The notes under the pieces are model-generated. The model searched no databases, had not been told where the DNA came from, and saw nothing but the letters and a program-made list of their open reading frames with translations. 33,586 bases of DNA from Clostridia bacterium (GTDB taxonomy: Bacteria > Bacillota > Clostridia > Christensenellales > CAG-917), in the NCBI GenBank assembly GCA_900754695.1, contig CAAEDU010000072.1:1-33586 (forward strand), read 5' to 3'. A program made the translations under genes and the position numbers. Below, one piece after another: positions 24,071 to 31,271 of the stretch; position 1 is the first letter of the stretch, and every line of letters starts with the position of its first letter.

Positions 24071-25192
24071 TCAACCCAATGACAGCGTGACGGAACCGCC
24101 GTCCGCCTTCAACACGAACTCATTGTCGAATCGGTCATAGTCGAGGTTTACTTCGTCCCTCACAAAATTGATGTCGCACATCGTCCCCTGTCCGTCATTG
24201 TATCCGGCAATGACTTTGTATGTGTGCCCCGGGACGCATTCAATGACGAGCGTCACATAATTGTCCTCATCGATGGTGTATTGCGGAGTGTGTCCCTGCG
24301 AATTGCCGGGAGCCCAAAAAGTTTGCGCGAGTTTGGCGTCCGTATTCTCTTCGTGATCGAGATCTTCAAAACGGAAATAAAGGTCTTCGGTTTCCACCGC
24401 AGTCACTTGGAACTTTATTGTCGCAGTCCACTTCTCCACGGGGACGATGGGCTCGGGCTCTTTCTCGGGCAGAACGGTGACTTTCACACAGACGGTGCCG
24501 TCTTTTGAAGACGAATTGTCGCTTTGGAAATACATCTCCAACCATGTGGTGCCGGGGTTGACTTTGGAGGTGTCGATCTTGACATCCGCACCGTGGAACC
24601 AGTTGCCGTCGGAAGGAAAGTCCGCTTTTTCAAAAGAAATGGCGTCGGCAGGGATGACGCTCTGATTTGAAGAGGTCACCTCGGTGTTGCGGCTGAATGC
24701 GGTGTTATGCATACCCCAGCCAAGCGCGATATCAAACACCCATGTGTGTTCCTGAGAGGTGTTGGCGGCTCCCTTTTCAAAGGTCGTGACGTTTGAAGGA
24801 GAGAACGTGACCACGCCGTCGGAGAGCACTTCTGCGTAAGCGCGGGCGTCGATGATGATCTTGACTGGGCTTGCGGGCATCACGAAGGAATAGGTGCCGT
24901 TGTTCGATGCAATGTCGTAGGACGCATCAAAGGTGGGCTCCACCGTGACGCCGAGGATGGCGCTGTTCTCCGGGTCGTTGAGCGTGACGGTGAAAGTGAT
25001 CGTCGTCCCTTCCGTCGCGTCCTCGGGCACTTCGCCGCCGATGGTGTAGATGTCGCTCGAAGGCATGGTGATGCCGTACAGCGTACCGCCTCCGCCGTCG
25101 TTTTCTTCGCCCTTCTCGTTGCAGGCGGCGACGGTCACCGCAAGCACCGCGACAAGGCATAGGATGAATATAAGTTTACCGAATTTTTTCAT
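24071..25192 (-). CDS. Predicted lipoprotein of unknown function with beta-sandwich repeat
   Basis: This 373-residue protein starts at 25192, after AGGAGG; the longer in-frame ORF has no ribosome site. It has a lipoprotein signal with VAAC and lipid-modified Cys24, then an acidic and glycine-rich linker. Around residues 45-115 a segment ending in YSFVMPASPVKIIID resembles the MPAS-type strand of bacterial surface beta-repeats. The remainder is rich in Thr, Ser, Asp and aromatic residues, suggesting one or two further beta-sandwich domains. No catalytic motif was recognised, so ligand or carbohydrate binding at the surface is only a guess. It is a single-gene unit with strong promoter and terminator. 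Base composition appears lower in GC than its neighbours. Confidence 0.75.
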   Translation of the reverse strand: MKKFGKLIFILCLVAVLAVTVAACNEKGEENDGGGGTLYGITMPSSDIYTIGGEVPEDATEGTTITFTVTLNDPENSAILGVTVEPTFDASYDIASNNGTYSFVMPASPVKIIIDARAYAEVLSDGVVTFSPSNVTTFEKGAANTSQEHTWVFDIALGWGMHNTAFSRNTEVTSSNQSVIPADAISFEKADFPSDGNWFHGADVKIDTSKVNPGTTWLEMYFQSDNSSSKDGTVCVKVTVLPEKEPEPIVPVEKWTATIKFQVTAVETEDLYFRFEDLDHEENTDAKLAQTFWAPGNSQGHTPQYTIDEDNYVTLVIECVPGHTYKVIAGYNDGQGTMCDINFVRDEVNLDYDRFDNEFVLKADGGSVTLSLG

Positions 25193-25205
25193 TGTCTTTC
25201 CTCCT

Positions 25206-25257
25206 GCGCGCTTCCCGCGCGCAAACATATTATACCGCATATCCGCTCCGTTGTACA
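25206..25257 (-). promoter_or_regulatory. Promoter of the orphan lipoprotein with hairpin at the transcript start
   Basis: TGTACA (25252-25257) lies 17 bases from a perfect TATAAT (25229-25234). The predicted start, 25222, is the first base of a hairpin with 6-bp arms (GCGCGC, 25217-25222 and 25206-25211) and a five-base loop. AGGAGG follows directly, so the whole leader is a hairpin plus ribosome site. This repeats the layout at the SGNH lipoprotein gene. Confidence 0.7.
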
Positions 25258-25432
25258 TACCCATCATCATTTCTTATCCTTTCGTGTTTTACTGGGACAG
25301 CTTGTACTGCGAGAGCGCCGAGGGCTCGGCCGCTGCGAAAAAAGTTCCCTATGCGCAGAAAACGGCGCACGCATTTTCGGTCCGCCGCAAAACGGCGGAA
25401 TAAAACCCTGCGTGTTTGGCAATGCTCGGATC

Positions 25433-25672
25433 ATGAGAGAGATAGGCAAAGGTCTCGGTGAAGCAAAGGCGCAGGTGCGTGAGCTTGCGGGCGTCCCCCT
25501 CCTCTTCCGCGTGAGCGGAGGCAGAGGGCGCAGCAGCATCGTCAAGGGGCGCATTGTGGCGACATTCCCCGCCGTGTTCACGGTGAGGACGGAGAGCGGA
25601 GAGGTGCGCACTTTTTCCTATTCCGCCGTGCACACCCGTGAGGTGCTCCTGCTCCCCGACGACAAAGGCTGA
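25433..25672 (+). CDS. veg: Veg-family protein (DUF1021)
   Basis: This 79-residue protein resembles Bacillus Veg, a small conserved Firmicutes protein reported to affect biofilm genes in B. subtilis. The central part, GGRGRSSIVKGRIVATFPAVF then FSYSAVHTREVLLL, lines up with the Veg core (GGRRK...GILAETYPSVF...SYSYADVL). The N-terminal helix begins with MREIGKGLG. An in-frame GTG seven codons upstream (25412) is an alternative start; neither has a clear ribosome site. It is the only plus-strand gene in the first 31 kb and shares a terminator with the convergent protease gene. The match comes from memory of the family and is divergent. Confidence 0.75.
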   Translation: MREIGKGLGEAKAQVRELAGVPLLFRVSGGRGRSSIVKGRIVATFPAVFTVRTESGEVRTFSYSAVHTREVLLLPDDKG

Positions 25673-25772
25673 CCGCGGCAGGCTCCGATGCAAACTCCTT
25701 CCGCGATCACATAAGCATACGCCTTTCGTGACCCCAGGTATGCCGGTCCGGAACACATCTTCCACAGCCCCG

Positions 25773-25813
25773 AAAGACAAGAAAACCGCCGAAACGGTGG
25801 TTTTCTTGTCTTT
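25773..25813. terminator. Bidirectional terminator between veg and the subtilase gene
   Basis: Arms 25773-25790 and 25796-25813 form an 18-bp stem with one G-T wobble and a five-base loop. Oligo-T lies at the 3' side for plus-strand transcripts, and a short T-run also follows on the minus strand. It sits about 100 bases after veg and 26 bases after the protease stop, ideal for two convergent genes. Confidence 0.9.
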
Positions 25814-25838
25814 TTGTGTCGTTAAAGCGCTTGTATTG

Positions 25839-27890
25839 TCATTCCTTGTCGTCCGATGCGGTCTCCGCGGCGGCGGCTTTGCGCTTTTTCAGATGCAGGG
25901 TGAGCACCACTCCGCCCGCGATGACGCCAACGCCCAGCGCCGTCCAGAGGATGGCGAACAGCGGGTGCGCCGCCCACGACTTGTGGTGCACGGTGAATGC
26001 GCCGAGATAGCTCGTCGAGCCGTTGGGGAGCATGACGACCGCGGTCACTTCGTAGTCCTTGCCGGGCATGCCTTCCGGGAAGAACTCGAACGTCGCGCCC
26101 GTGCCCGCGATGGTGCCGTTGACATACCAGCTCACGCTATCGTATTCCACGTCCTCGAGGGTGGTGACCCCGAAGCGCATGCTCTCCCCTCTGCCGTAGA
26201 GCACGGTGGAGGAAGGCACGCCGCCGTCCTCGCCGTAAAGATAGGTGCCGGAGGAGAGGAACTCCGCCGGGACAACGTGCGCGAGGCTGCTCTTCCAGGC
26301 GGGGTGCTGCACAGTGAAGGAGAACTCGTCCGAGAATGTCTTTTCGCTCTCGCCGACATTCACGGTGAGGGTCGCCTTGACGGTGAAATTGCCCGCCTTG
26401 TCGAACAGGTGCGAGACGCTCCCGCCCGTGCCGAGCGAGGAGGATGAGACTTGCTCGCCGTCCGAGTCGTATTGCGTGAGAGTCCATTCTATGCCCGCGG
26501 CAAGCTGCGGGTCGGTGTTGCCCACGGGCAGCACGGAGGCGGTGAACTCGAGAAGGGACCTGCCCTTCCCCGTCTCGCGCAATGTCTGCACGGTGACGGT
26601 GGCGTCGTCGGACAGCTTGCTGCCATTCTGCGACGCGGTGACGGTGATCTCCGTCGGGTCGTCCCAGGCATAGTCGATGTCGAGGATGTCCTTGGAGACG
26701 AGCTTCAGGATGTCCAGCTTTTTATATTCGCCGCCGTCCTTCGCTTTGATGACCGCGTCGCCCTCGCCGAGCTCCGCCACCATATCGTTGATGATGCCGT
26801 TGCGGGGCATCACGAAGCTGCTGTCCGCAAGGGTCTCCGCCGTGAGAGAGAGACGGAGCAGTGCCGCCGCAAATGAGACGAAAGGCGCGGACATGCTCGT
26901 GCCCGAAGTGCCGTCCCCGTCCGTGCGGAAGACGCCGTTCTCGGTGCTGATCATGACGCCGGTGCCGGGCGCAAAGATGTCGTATGCCGAGCCGTAATTG
27001 GTCTTGTCGGTGGGAGAGTTGTCCCGGGCGTGTCCCATGACGCCGATGACGTTGTCGTACGCCGCGGGATAGAAGTAGTGCGCGGAGCTCGCCGTGCCTT
27101 CATTCCCCGCCGCCGCGATCACGGTCGCCGTCTGCGACGCCTCGGTGAGGGTGCTCTGCAACGCGGCATTGTCCCTCCACGATGCCTCGCCGCCCGTGGT
27201 GGAACACAGCGAGAGATTGACGACGTCCGCGCCCACCGCGTCGCTCACGGCATGCTCGACGCCGAGGCGGATCGCCTCCGGGTGAAAGGAATTGGTGGTG
27301 ATGTCGCTCTTGTCCTGCTCCGCGACATACTCCGCGGAATAGGACGCGACGACGGGATAGATCTTGATGTAATCCGAAAGCCCCGTCTCGCGGATGAGCA
27401 CCGCGAGCACGCTCGAGACCGCGGTGCCGTGCTTGTCGTTCGCCTCGTCTTTGAGATAATAGGCGGAGTCGTTCGCCTTTGCGGAGTCCCCCTTCCACGC
27501 ATAGAAGGAGTTGTAGCCCAGCAGGTTCTGATCCTTGTCGCGCAGCAGCAGTTCGGAGCCGTGCTCCCCCGCCGCGAACAGGCTGTTGTTTCTGTCCAGA
27601 CCCGTGTCCACCACCGCGATGACCACGGGCTCTACGGAGTTTGCCCGAAGCACGGGCAGGATGCTCTCCTCGACGTACGCTTTCAGCCTGTCAAGGTCGA
27701 GCTCGCCCTCCGCGAAATACCACAGATCGTCCGTGTCGAGGCTGCCGTAGGCGGTCGCCGTGACAGCCTGCGCGCCTCCCTCGGCGGACGCCGTACCCTC
27801 GGCAAACGCAAACGGCAGATACGCCGCAAGGAGCAGCGCGCACACCGCCGCGATCACCGTCCATCTTTCGATCTTCTTCCCGAATGTCAT
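25839..27890 (-). CDS. Membrane-anchored subtilisin-like serine protease (S8)
   Basis: This 683-residue protease is exported and held at the membrane. The start at 27890 follows GGGGAACG. A signal peptide spans about residues 8-30. The S8 catalytic residues are visible: Asp95 in VVDTGLD, His154 in DKHGTAVSS, Asn263 in AAGNEG and Ser332 in GTSMSAPF. Residues about 440-528 resemble a PKD-type beta-sandwich (SHLFDKAGNFTVKATLTV), followed by another Ig-like region. A single helix near 644-665 (ILWTALGVGVIAGG) precedes a Lys-rich cytoplasmic end. The prodomain between signal and Asp95 is only about 60 residues. The gene lies 104 bases after gltX and may be co-transcribed with it. Its substrate, perhaps surface or secreted proteins, is unknown. 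Confidence 0.9.
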   Translation of the reverse strand: MTFGKKIERWTVIAAVCALLLAAYLPFAFAEGTASAEGGAQAVTATAYGSLDTDDLWYFAEGELDLDRLKAYVEESILPVLRANSVEPVVIAVVDTGLDRNNSLFAAGEHGSELLLRDKDQNLLGYNSFYAWKGDSAKANDSAYYLKDEANDKHGTAVSSVLAVLIRETGLSDYIKIYPVVASYSAEYVAEQDKSDITTNSFHPEAIRLGVEHAVSDAVGADVVNLSLCSTTGGEASWRDNAALQSTLTEASQTATVIAAAGNEGTASSAHYFYPAAYDNVIGVMGHARDNSPTDKTNYGSAYDIFAPGTGVMISTENGVFRTDGDGTSGTSMSAPFVSFAAALLRLSLTAETLADSSFVMPRNGIINDMVAELGEGDAVIKAKDGGEYKKLDILKLVSKDILDIDYAWDDPTEITVTASQNGSKLSDDATVTVQTLRETGKGRSLLEFTASVLPVGNTDPQLAAGIEWTLTQYDSDGEQVSSSSLGTGGSVSHLFDKAGNFTVKATLTVNVGESEKTFSDEFSFTVQHPAWKSSLAHVVPAEFLSSGTYLYGEDGGVPSSTVLYGRGESMRFGVTTLEDVEYDSVSWYVNGTIAGTGATFEFFPEGMPGKDYEVTAVVMLPNGSTSYLGAFTVHHKSWAAHPLFAILWTALGVGVIAGGVVLTLHLKKRKAAAAETASDDKE

Positions 27891-27905
27891 TTCGTTCCCC
27901 TTTTT

Positions 27906-27986
27906 GCCGCTCTGCGGCGTATGCACGGGATGTCTCGCCCCGCGTCGCGCGCGGCGCCCTCACCCCGCACGGGCGCTCCCGCGCCC
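27906..27986 (-). other. Two hairpins between gltX and the protease gene
   Basis: GGGCGC/GCGCCC (27971-27976 with 27981-27986) lies just after the gltX stop, and GCCGC/GCGGC (27906-27910 with 27914-27918) just before the protease ribosome site. Neither is followed by uridines on the minus strand. They may stabilise or process the mRNA; termination seems weak at best. Confidence 0.35.
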
Positions 27987-27994
27987 GCAAAATA

Positions 27995-29440
27995 TCATCC
28001 TTGCGGCTCGAGGAGCCCCTCCGAAAAACGCAGTCTCCTCATGCTCTCTTGCTTGCCGAGCACCACCGCCATCTCTATGGCTCCGCCCGGTGTGGAAGGC
28101 TGTCCCGTCAGCGCGACGCGCATGCTGAACATCACCTGTCCGCCCTTCATGCCCGCCTCTTCCGCAGCCGCCGTCACAGCCGCCTTTATGCTCTCCTCCG
28201 TCCACTCGGTGAGGGGCTCTATCGCACTTTCAGCCACTTTAACGGCGCGTTTCGCCACTTCAAGATCCACTTTCATCTTTTTGTGCTCGTACATGCCGAG
28301 GTCGTAGGCGCCGAACTCGTCCAGAAAATCCACCTTCTCCGGGATCTCCCCCAGCACGTCCACTCTCGTCTGCATGAGCCGCGCGATCTCTCTTTTGTCA
28401 AAGCGGGCGGCTCTGCTCTTTTCTATCCACGGCTCCGCCGCGGCGAAGAACTCCTCTTCCGTCATCGCTTTAAGATATTCGCCGTTGAGCCAGCGCATCT
28501 TAGCCTCGTCGAAGATGGAGCCCGACACCGAGATGCCGTCCACGTCGAAGAGCTCTATCATCTCCTCCATGGTCATCTTCTCCGCGTTGTTCTTGGGACA
28601 CCACCCGAGAAGCGCGACGTAATTCACGACCGCGGCGGGAAGATAACCCTTGGCGATGAAATCCTCGAAATTGGCGTCGCCGTAGCGCTTGGAGAGCTTG
28701 CGCGTCGCGTCCTTCATGATGGGAGGCAGGTGCATATACTGCGGGCGCTCCCAGCCGAATGCGTCGTAGATGAGGTTGTATTTGGGTGTGGAGCTCAGAT
28801 ACTCCGTGCCGCGGATGACGTGGGTGATGCCCATGAGGTGGTCGTCCACGACGTTTGCGAAGTTGTAGGTGGGCATGCCGTCGGACTTGAGCAGCACGCC
28901 GTCCTCGATGTCCTCCGCCGAGACCGAGATCTCGCCGAAGACCATGTCGCGGTAGGAGGAGACCACGCCGTCGGGCACCTTTTGCCTGATGACGTAGGGC
29001 TCGCCCGCGGCAAGACGCGCTTTCACCTCGTCGGGGGAAAGGTCGCGGCAATGGCGGTCGTAGGTGTGGGTGCCGTTCTCGCCGTGCAGGCTCTCCAGCC
29101 TCTCTTTGGTGCAGAAGCAGTAGTACGCCCCACCGAGCTCCACCAGCTTTTCGGCGTACTCGCGGTAGATGCCCGCTCTCTCGCTCTGCACGTAAGGTCC
29201 GACGCCGCCGTCGCGGTCGGGGCCTTCGTCATAGTCGATGCCCGCCGCCGCAAGCGTGCGGTAGACCATCTGCTCCGCGCCTTCCACCATGCGCTCGCGG
29301 TCGGTGTCCTCTATGCGCAGGATGAACTTCCCGCCGTTGTGACGGGCAAAAAGATAGGCATACAGCCCCGTGCGGAGATTGCCGATGTGCATGAAACCCG
29401 TGGGAGAGGGCGCGAACCTCGTTCTCACCGTCTTTTCCAT
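27995..29440 (-). CDS. gltX: Glutamate--tRNA ligase
   Basis: This 481-residue class I synthetase charges tRNA with glutamate. The N-terminal APSPTGFMHIGNLRTGLY contains the HIGH-type motif HIGN (18-21), and KLSKRYGD (248-255) is the KMSKS loop. A cysteine cluster (Cys108, Cys110, Cys131) sits where many GluRS bind zinc, although the last ligand position appears changed. Length is usual. The ATG follows the radC stop at once (TGA then ATG), with GAGGAG inside the end of radC, so the two are coupled. Whether it also mischarges tRNA-Gln, as in most Firmicutes, cannot be judged from this window. Confidence 0.97.
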   Translation of the reverse strand: MEKTVRTRFAPSPTGFMHIGNLRTGLYAYLFARHNGGKFILRIEDTDRERMVEGAEQMVYRTLAAAGIDYDEGPDRDGGVGPYVQSERAGIYREYAEKLVELGGAYYCFCTKERLESLHGENGTHTYDRHCRDLSPDEVKARLAAGEPYVIRQKVPDGVVSSYRDMVFGEISVSAEDIEDGVLLKSDGMPTYNFANVVDDHLMGITHVIRGTEYLSSTPKYNLIYDAFGWERPQYMHLPPIMKDATRKLSKRYGDANFEDFIAKGYLPAAVVNYVALLGWCPKNNAEKMTMEEMIELFDVDGISVSGSIFDEAKMRWLNGEYLKAMTEEEFFAAAEPWIEKSRAARFDKREIARLMQTRVDVLGEIPEKVDFLDEFGAYDLGMYEHKKMKVDLEVAKRAVKVAESAIEPLTEWTEESIKAAVTAAAEEAGMKGGQVMFSMRVALTGQPSTPGGAIEMAVVLGKQESMRRLRFSEGLLEPQG

Positions 29441-30136
29441 TCAAAACTCCTCTTTCGCCGCTCCTCCGAGCAGCCCGTTTTCCTCAAAAGAATAGCTTTC
29501 CGTGTCCGTATAGATGATGTGGTCGGCAAGCGTGACCGACACTCCGCCGAGAGCCTCGGCGATGGCGCAGGTGAGGTCGTAGTCCTGCTGAGACGGGCGG
29601 GGATTGCCGCTCGGATGATTGTGCGCAAGCACCACCGACACCGCCTTGCTCTGCAACGCGAAGACCACCGCGTCGCGGGGCGTGACCCCGACGCCGTCTC
29701 CCGTGCCCTTTGCCAGGATGTCGAAACGGATGAGCCCGTCCTGCGCGTCCAGCGCCGCCGCGCACACCGCCTCGACGGGCATCCCGAACATTACCCCCGC
29801 AAGAAAATCCCTGACCGCGCGCCGCCCGGAGAGCTGAGGCCTCTTCTTCGCCACGCTCACCGCATAGCGGCGGAGGACCTCCGGCAGCACCGAGAAAAAG
29901 AGCGCCGCGTTCTCCGTCATACCCGACACCGCTGCCAGATCCGCCGCATCCGCGTTGAACACCTCGGAAAACGTGCCGAATTTCTCCATCAGCCTGTGCG
30001 CGATCTCGTTGGTGTTGCGCCTGGGCACGAAGGGGAACAGGAGATATTCCAGCACCTCGTGGTCATGGAGATAACGGATGCCGTCGGAAGCGATCCTCTC
30101 CCGCATCCTCTGTCTGTGTCCGTCGTGAGTTCCCAT
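29441..30136 (-). CDS. radC: RadC-family JAB-domain protein
   Basis: This 231-residue protein has the N-terminal helix-hairpin-helix-like part and C-terminal JAB/MPN metalloprotease-like domain of the RadC family. The metal motif is intact: HNHPSGNPRPSQQD with His172, His174, Ser182 and Asp185, plus Glu122 upstream. The cellular role of RadC is debated; an older link to DNA repair in E. coli was withdrawn. A good promoter lies 49-77 bases upstream, and a 14-bp palindrome lies in its leader. It forms a two-gene unit with gltX. The ribosome site is poor, so the leader structure may influence translation. Confidence 0.93.
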   Translation of the reverse strand: MGTHDGHRQRMRERIASDGIRYLHDHEVLEYLLFPFVPRRNTNEIAHRLMEKFGTFSEVFNADAADLAAVSGMTENAALFFSVLPEVLRRYAVSVAKKRPQLSGRRAVRDFLAGVMFGMPVEAVCAAALDAQDGLIRFDILAKGTGDGVGVTPRDAVVFALQSKAVSVVLAHNHPSGNPRPSQQDYDLTCAIAEALGGVSVTLADHIIYTDTESYSFEENGLLGGAAKEEF

Positions 30137-30146
30137 AGCAAAATGC

Positions 30147-30160
30147 GCGCGTGCACGCGC
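30147..30160. repeat. Perfect 14-bp palindrome in the radC leader
   Basis: GCGCGTGCACGCGC is a perfect palindrome lying between the predicted transcript start (30178) and the radC ATG (30136). It resembles the CG-rich palindromes in other leaders of this window (2904-2915, 20965-20978, 25206-25222). Confidence 0.6.
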
Positions 30161-30184
30161 CCCTTATCTTTTGTAGTATGTAAA

Positions 30185-30213
30185 ATTATACCTTATACCG
30201 ACATTAAAATCAA
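30185..30213 (-). promoter_or_regulatory. Promoter of radC-gltX
   Basis: TTGATT (30208-30213) is exactly 17 bases from a perfect TATAAT (30185-30190) on the minus strand. Transcription would begin near 30178, giving a 42-base leader. It lies right behind the terminator of the amidase gene, so radC-gltX is an independent unit. Confidence 0.8.
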
Positions 30214-30223
30214 CAAAAACCGC

Positions 30224-30256
30224 AAAAGGGGCGGGGATGAAAGCCTCGTCCCGCCC
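30224..30256 (-). terminator. Terminator after the amidase gene
   Basis: GGGCGGG/CCCGCCC (30229-30235 with 30250-30256) forms a 7-bp GC stem with a 14-base loop, followed on the minus strand by CTTTTGCGGTTTTTG. It starts about 30 bases past the stop codon. Confidence 0.65.
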
Positions 30257-30285
30257 GCAAGCTCCCGCCATCGCCGGGGCGAGGG

Positions 30286-31014
30286 TCACGCTCCGCCCGC
30301 AAGAAAGGCGTGCACCGAGTCCGCCACCGTCTCCGCAAAGCGCACGGTGTAATCGGGGTCGAGCAGATTGGCCTCGTCCGCGGGGTTTGAAAGAAAACCG
30401 CATTCCACGATGACGGAGGGCGCGGCGCTTTGTTGCAGGATGAATTTCTCTGCGGAAAGCGCGGCGAACTCCCTGCCCGCGTCGGGGAGATTGAACCCCT
30501 CGTTCAAGGCGGTCTGAATGCCCTCGGCAAGTGCTCGTCCGCCCTCGGAGCTTCTGTCAAAAAACACCTGCGCGCCACGCCGTCCCCGCTCAAAAAAGAT
30601 GTTCATGTGCACACTAAGCACCGCTGAAGGCGCGGATGCGCGGATGATCTCCCCGCGGCGGTGCATGTCCGCGCTCTTCTTGTCGCGGTCGGTCTCGTCA
30701 TACAGACCGCCCTTCCCCGTGCGGGTGTAGACCACCTCGAACCCCATCCCTTCCAGGCACCCGCCGATGAGGAAACTCATCGCGAGATTGAGGTCGCTTT
30801 CCTTCACGCCCGTGTTCACGCCCGTCACACCGCCGTCCGCGCCGCCGTGCCCCGCGTCCACCACGACGACAGCCCTTTCCGCCCGCGGCGAGACCGCGAC
30901 GGGCACCGCCACCGCACAGGCGGCGAACGCCGCCGCAAGAACGAACGCCGTTATCACCCGCCGCGCGTTCGTCCTCCCTTCATCCGCCCTTTTCCCTCTC
31001 CCTTTTCCCGCCAT
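30286..31014 (-). CDS. N-acetylmuramoyl-L-alanine amidase, CwlD-like (Amidase_3)
   Basis: This 242-residue enzyme cleaves the bond between muramic acid and the peptide stem in peptidoglycan. Residues about 20-41 form a signal or anchor helix, so the catalytic part is outside. Zinc and catalytic residues are visible: DAGHGGADGG with His56, KESDLN with Glu72, SVHMN with His136 and VECGFLSN with Glu204. Size and the IVECGFLSNP pattern resemble CwlD, which makes muramic-lactam in spore cortex, but general Amidase_3 enzymes look similar and cwlD cannot be assigned firmly. No ribosome site precedes the ATG. The gene has a terminator after it and is divergent from the PRC-barrel gene. Confidence 0.88.
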   Translation of the reverse strand: MAGKGRGKRADEGRTNARRVITAFVLAAAFAACAVAVPVAVSPRAERAVVVVDAGHGGADGGVTGVNTGVKESDLNLAMSFLIGGCLEGMGFEVVYTRTGKGGLYDETDRDKKSADMHRRGEIIRASAPSAVLSVHMNIFFERGRRGAQVFFDRSSEGGRALAEGIQTALNEGFNLPDAGREFAALSAEKFILQQSAAPSVIVECGFLSNPADEANLLDPDYTVRFAETVADSVHAFLAGGA

Positions 31015-31070
31015 GTTTTATGCATATCGTTTCACTTTTGAATTTATTCGGCGAAGCATAAAAATGCGGC

Positions 31071-31130
31071 TTTGTCCACAGAGTTATTCACATTTTGCCC
31101 CGAAATTGTGGACAAATCGGTGAATAACTC
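31071..31130. promoter_or_regulatory. Cluster of four DnaA-box-like sites, two interleaved inverted repeats
   Basis: The 257-base divergent intergenic region contains TTGTCCACA (31072-31080, +), TTATTCACA (31084-31092, +), TTGTCCACA (31107-31115, minus) and TTATTCACC (31119-31127, minus). Three differ by one base from the classic box TTATCCACA and one by two; TTGTCCACA is the form preferred in GC-rich actinobacteria. The extended arms are perfect: 10 bp (31071-31080 with 31107-31116) and 11 bp (31081-31091 with 31120-31130). Within each pair the sites are spaced 12 bases. As RNA the same arrangement could make a pseudoknot. Function is not known. Confidence 0.6.
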
Positions 31131-31151
31131 CCGTTTCGGCGTCATAATTGC

Positions 31152-31182
31152 TTGCGCTGCGCGGGTGAAAAACGCGTATAAT
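31152..31182 (+). promoter_or_regulatory. Promoter of the PRC-barrel gene
   Basis: A perfect TATAAT (31177-31182) lies 19 bases after TTGCGC (31152-31157). The -35 box and its spacing are suboptimal. Transcription would start near 31189 and give a leader of about 83 bases. It lies 22 bases beyond the DnaA-box-like cluster, so a protein bound there could act on it. Confidence 0.45.
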
Positions 31183-31271
31183 ATATGCTTTTTGCGTCAA
31201 AAACGCGGGGTCACGCCGCACTTTCGGAATAACGGGGCGAAATGCGGAATATCCTGTTGCGGAGGTGGACC

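Noticed and set aside
25349..25780. A 143-codon minus-strand frame opposite veg
   Set aside because: It overlaps the better supported Veg-like gene and the bidirectional terminator, and has no known domain.
31015..31271. Chromosomal replication origin at the DnaA-box-like cluster
   Set aside because: Gene orientation diverges here and there are four box-like sites, but dnaA, dnaN, rpmH and parAB are absent, the plus strand remains C-rich on both sides, and no clear AT-rich unwinding element with repeats was found.
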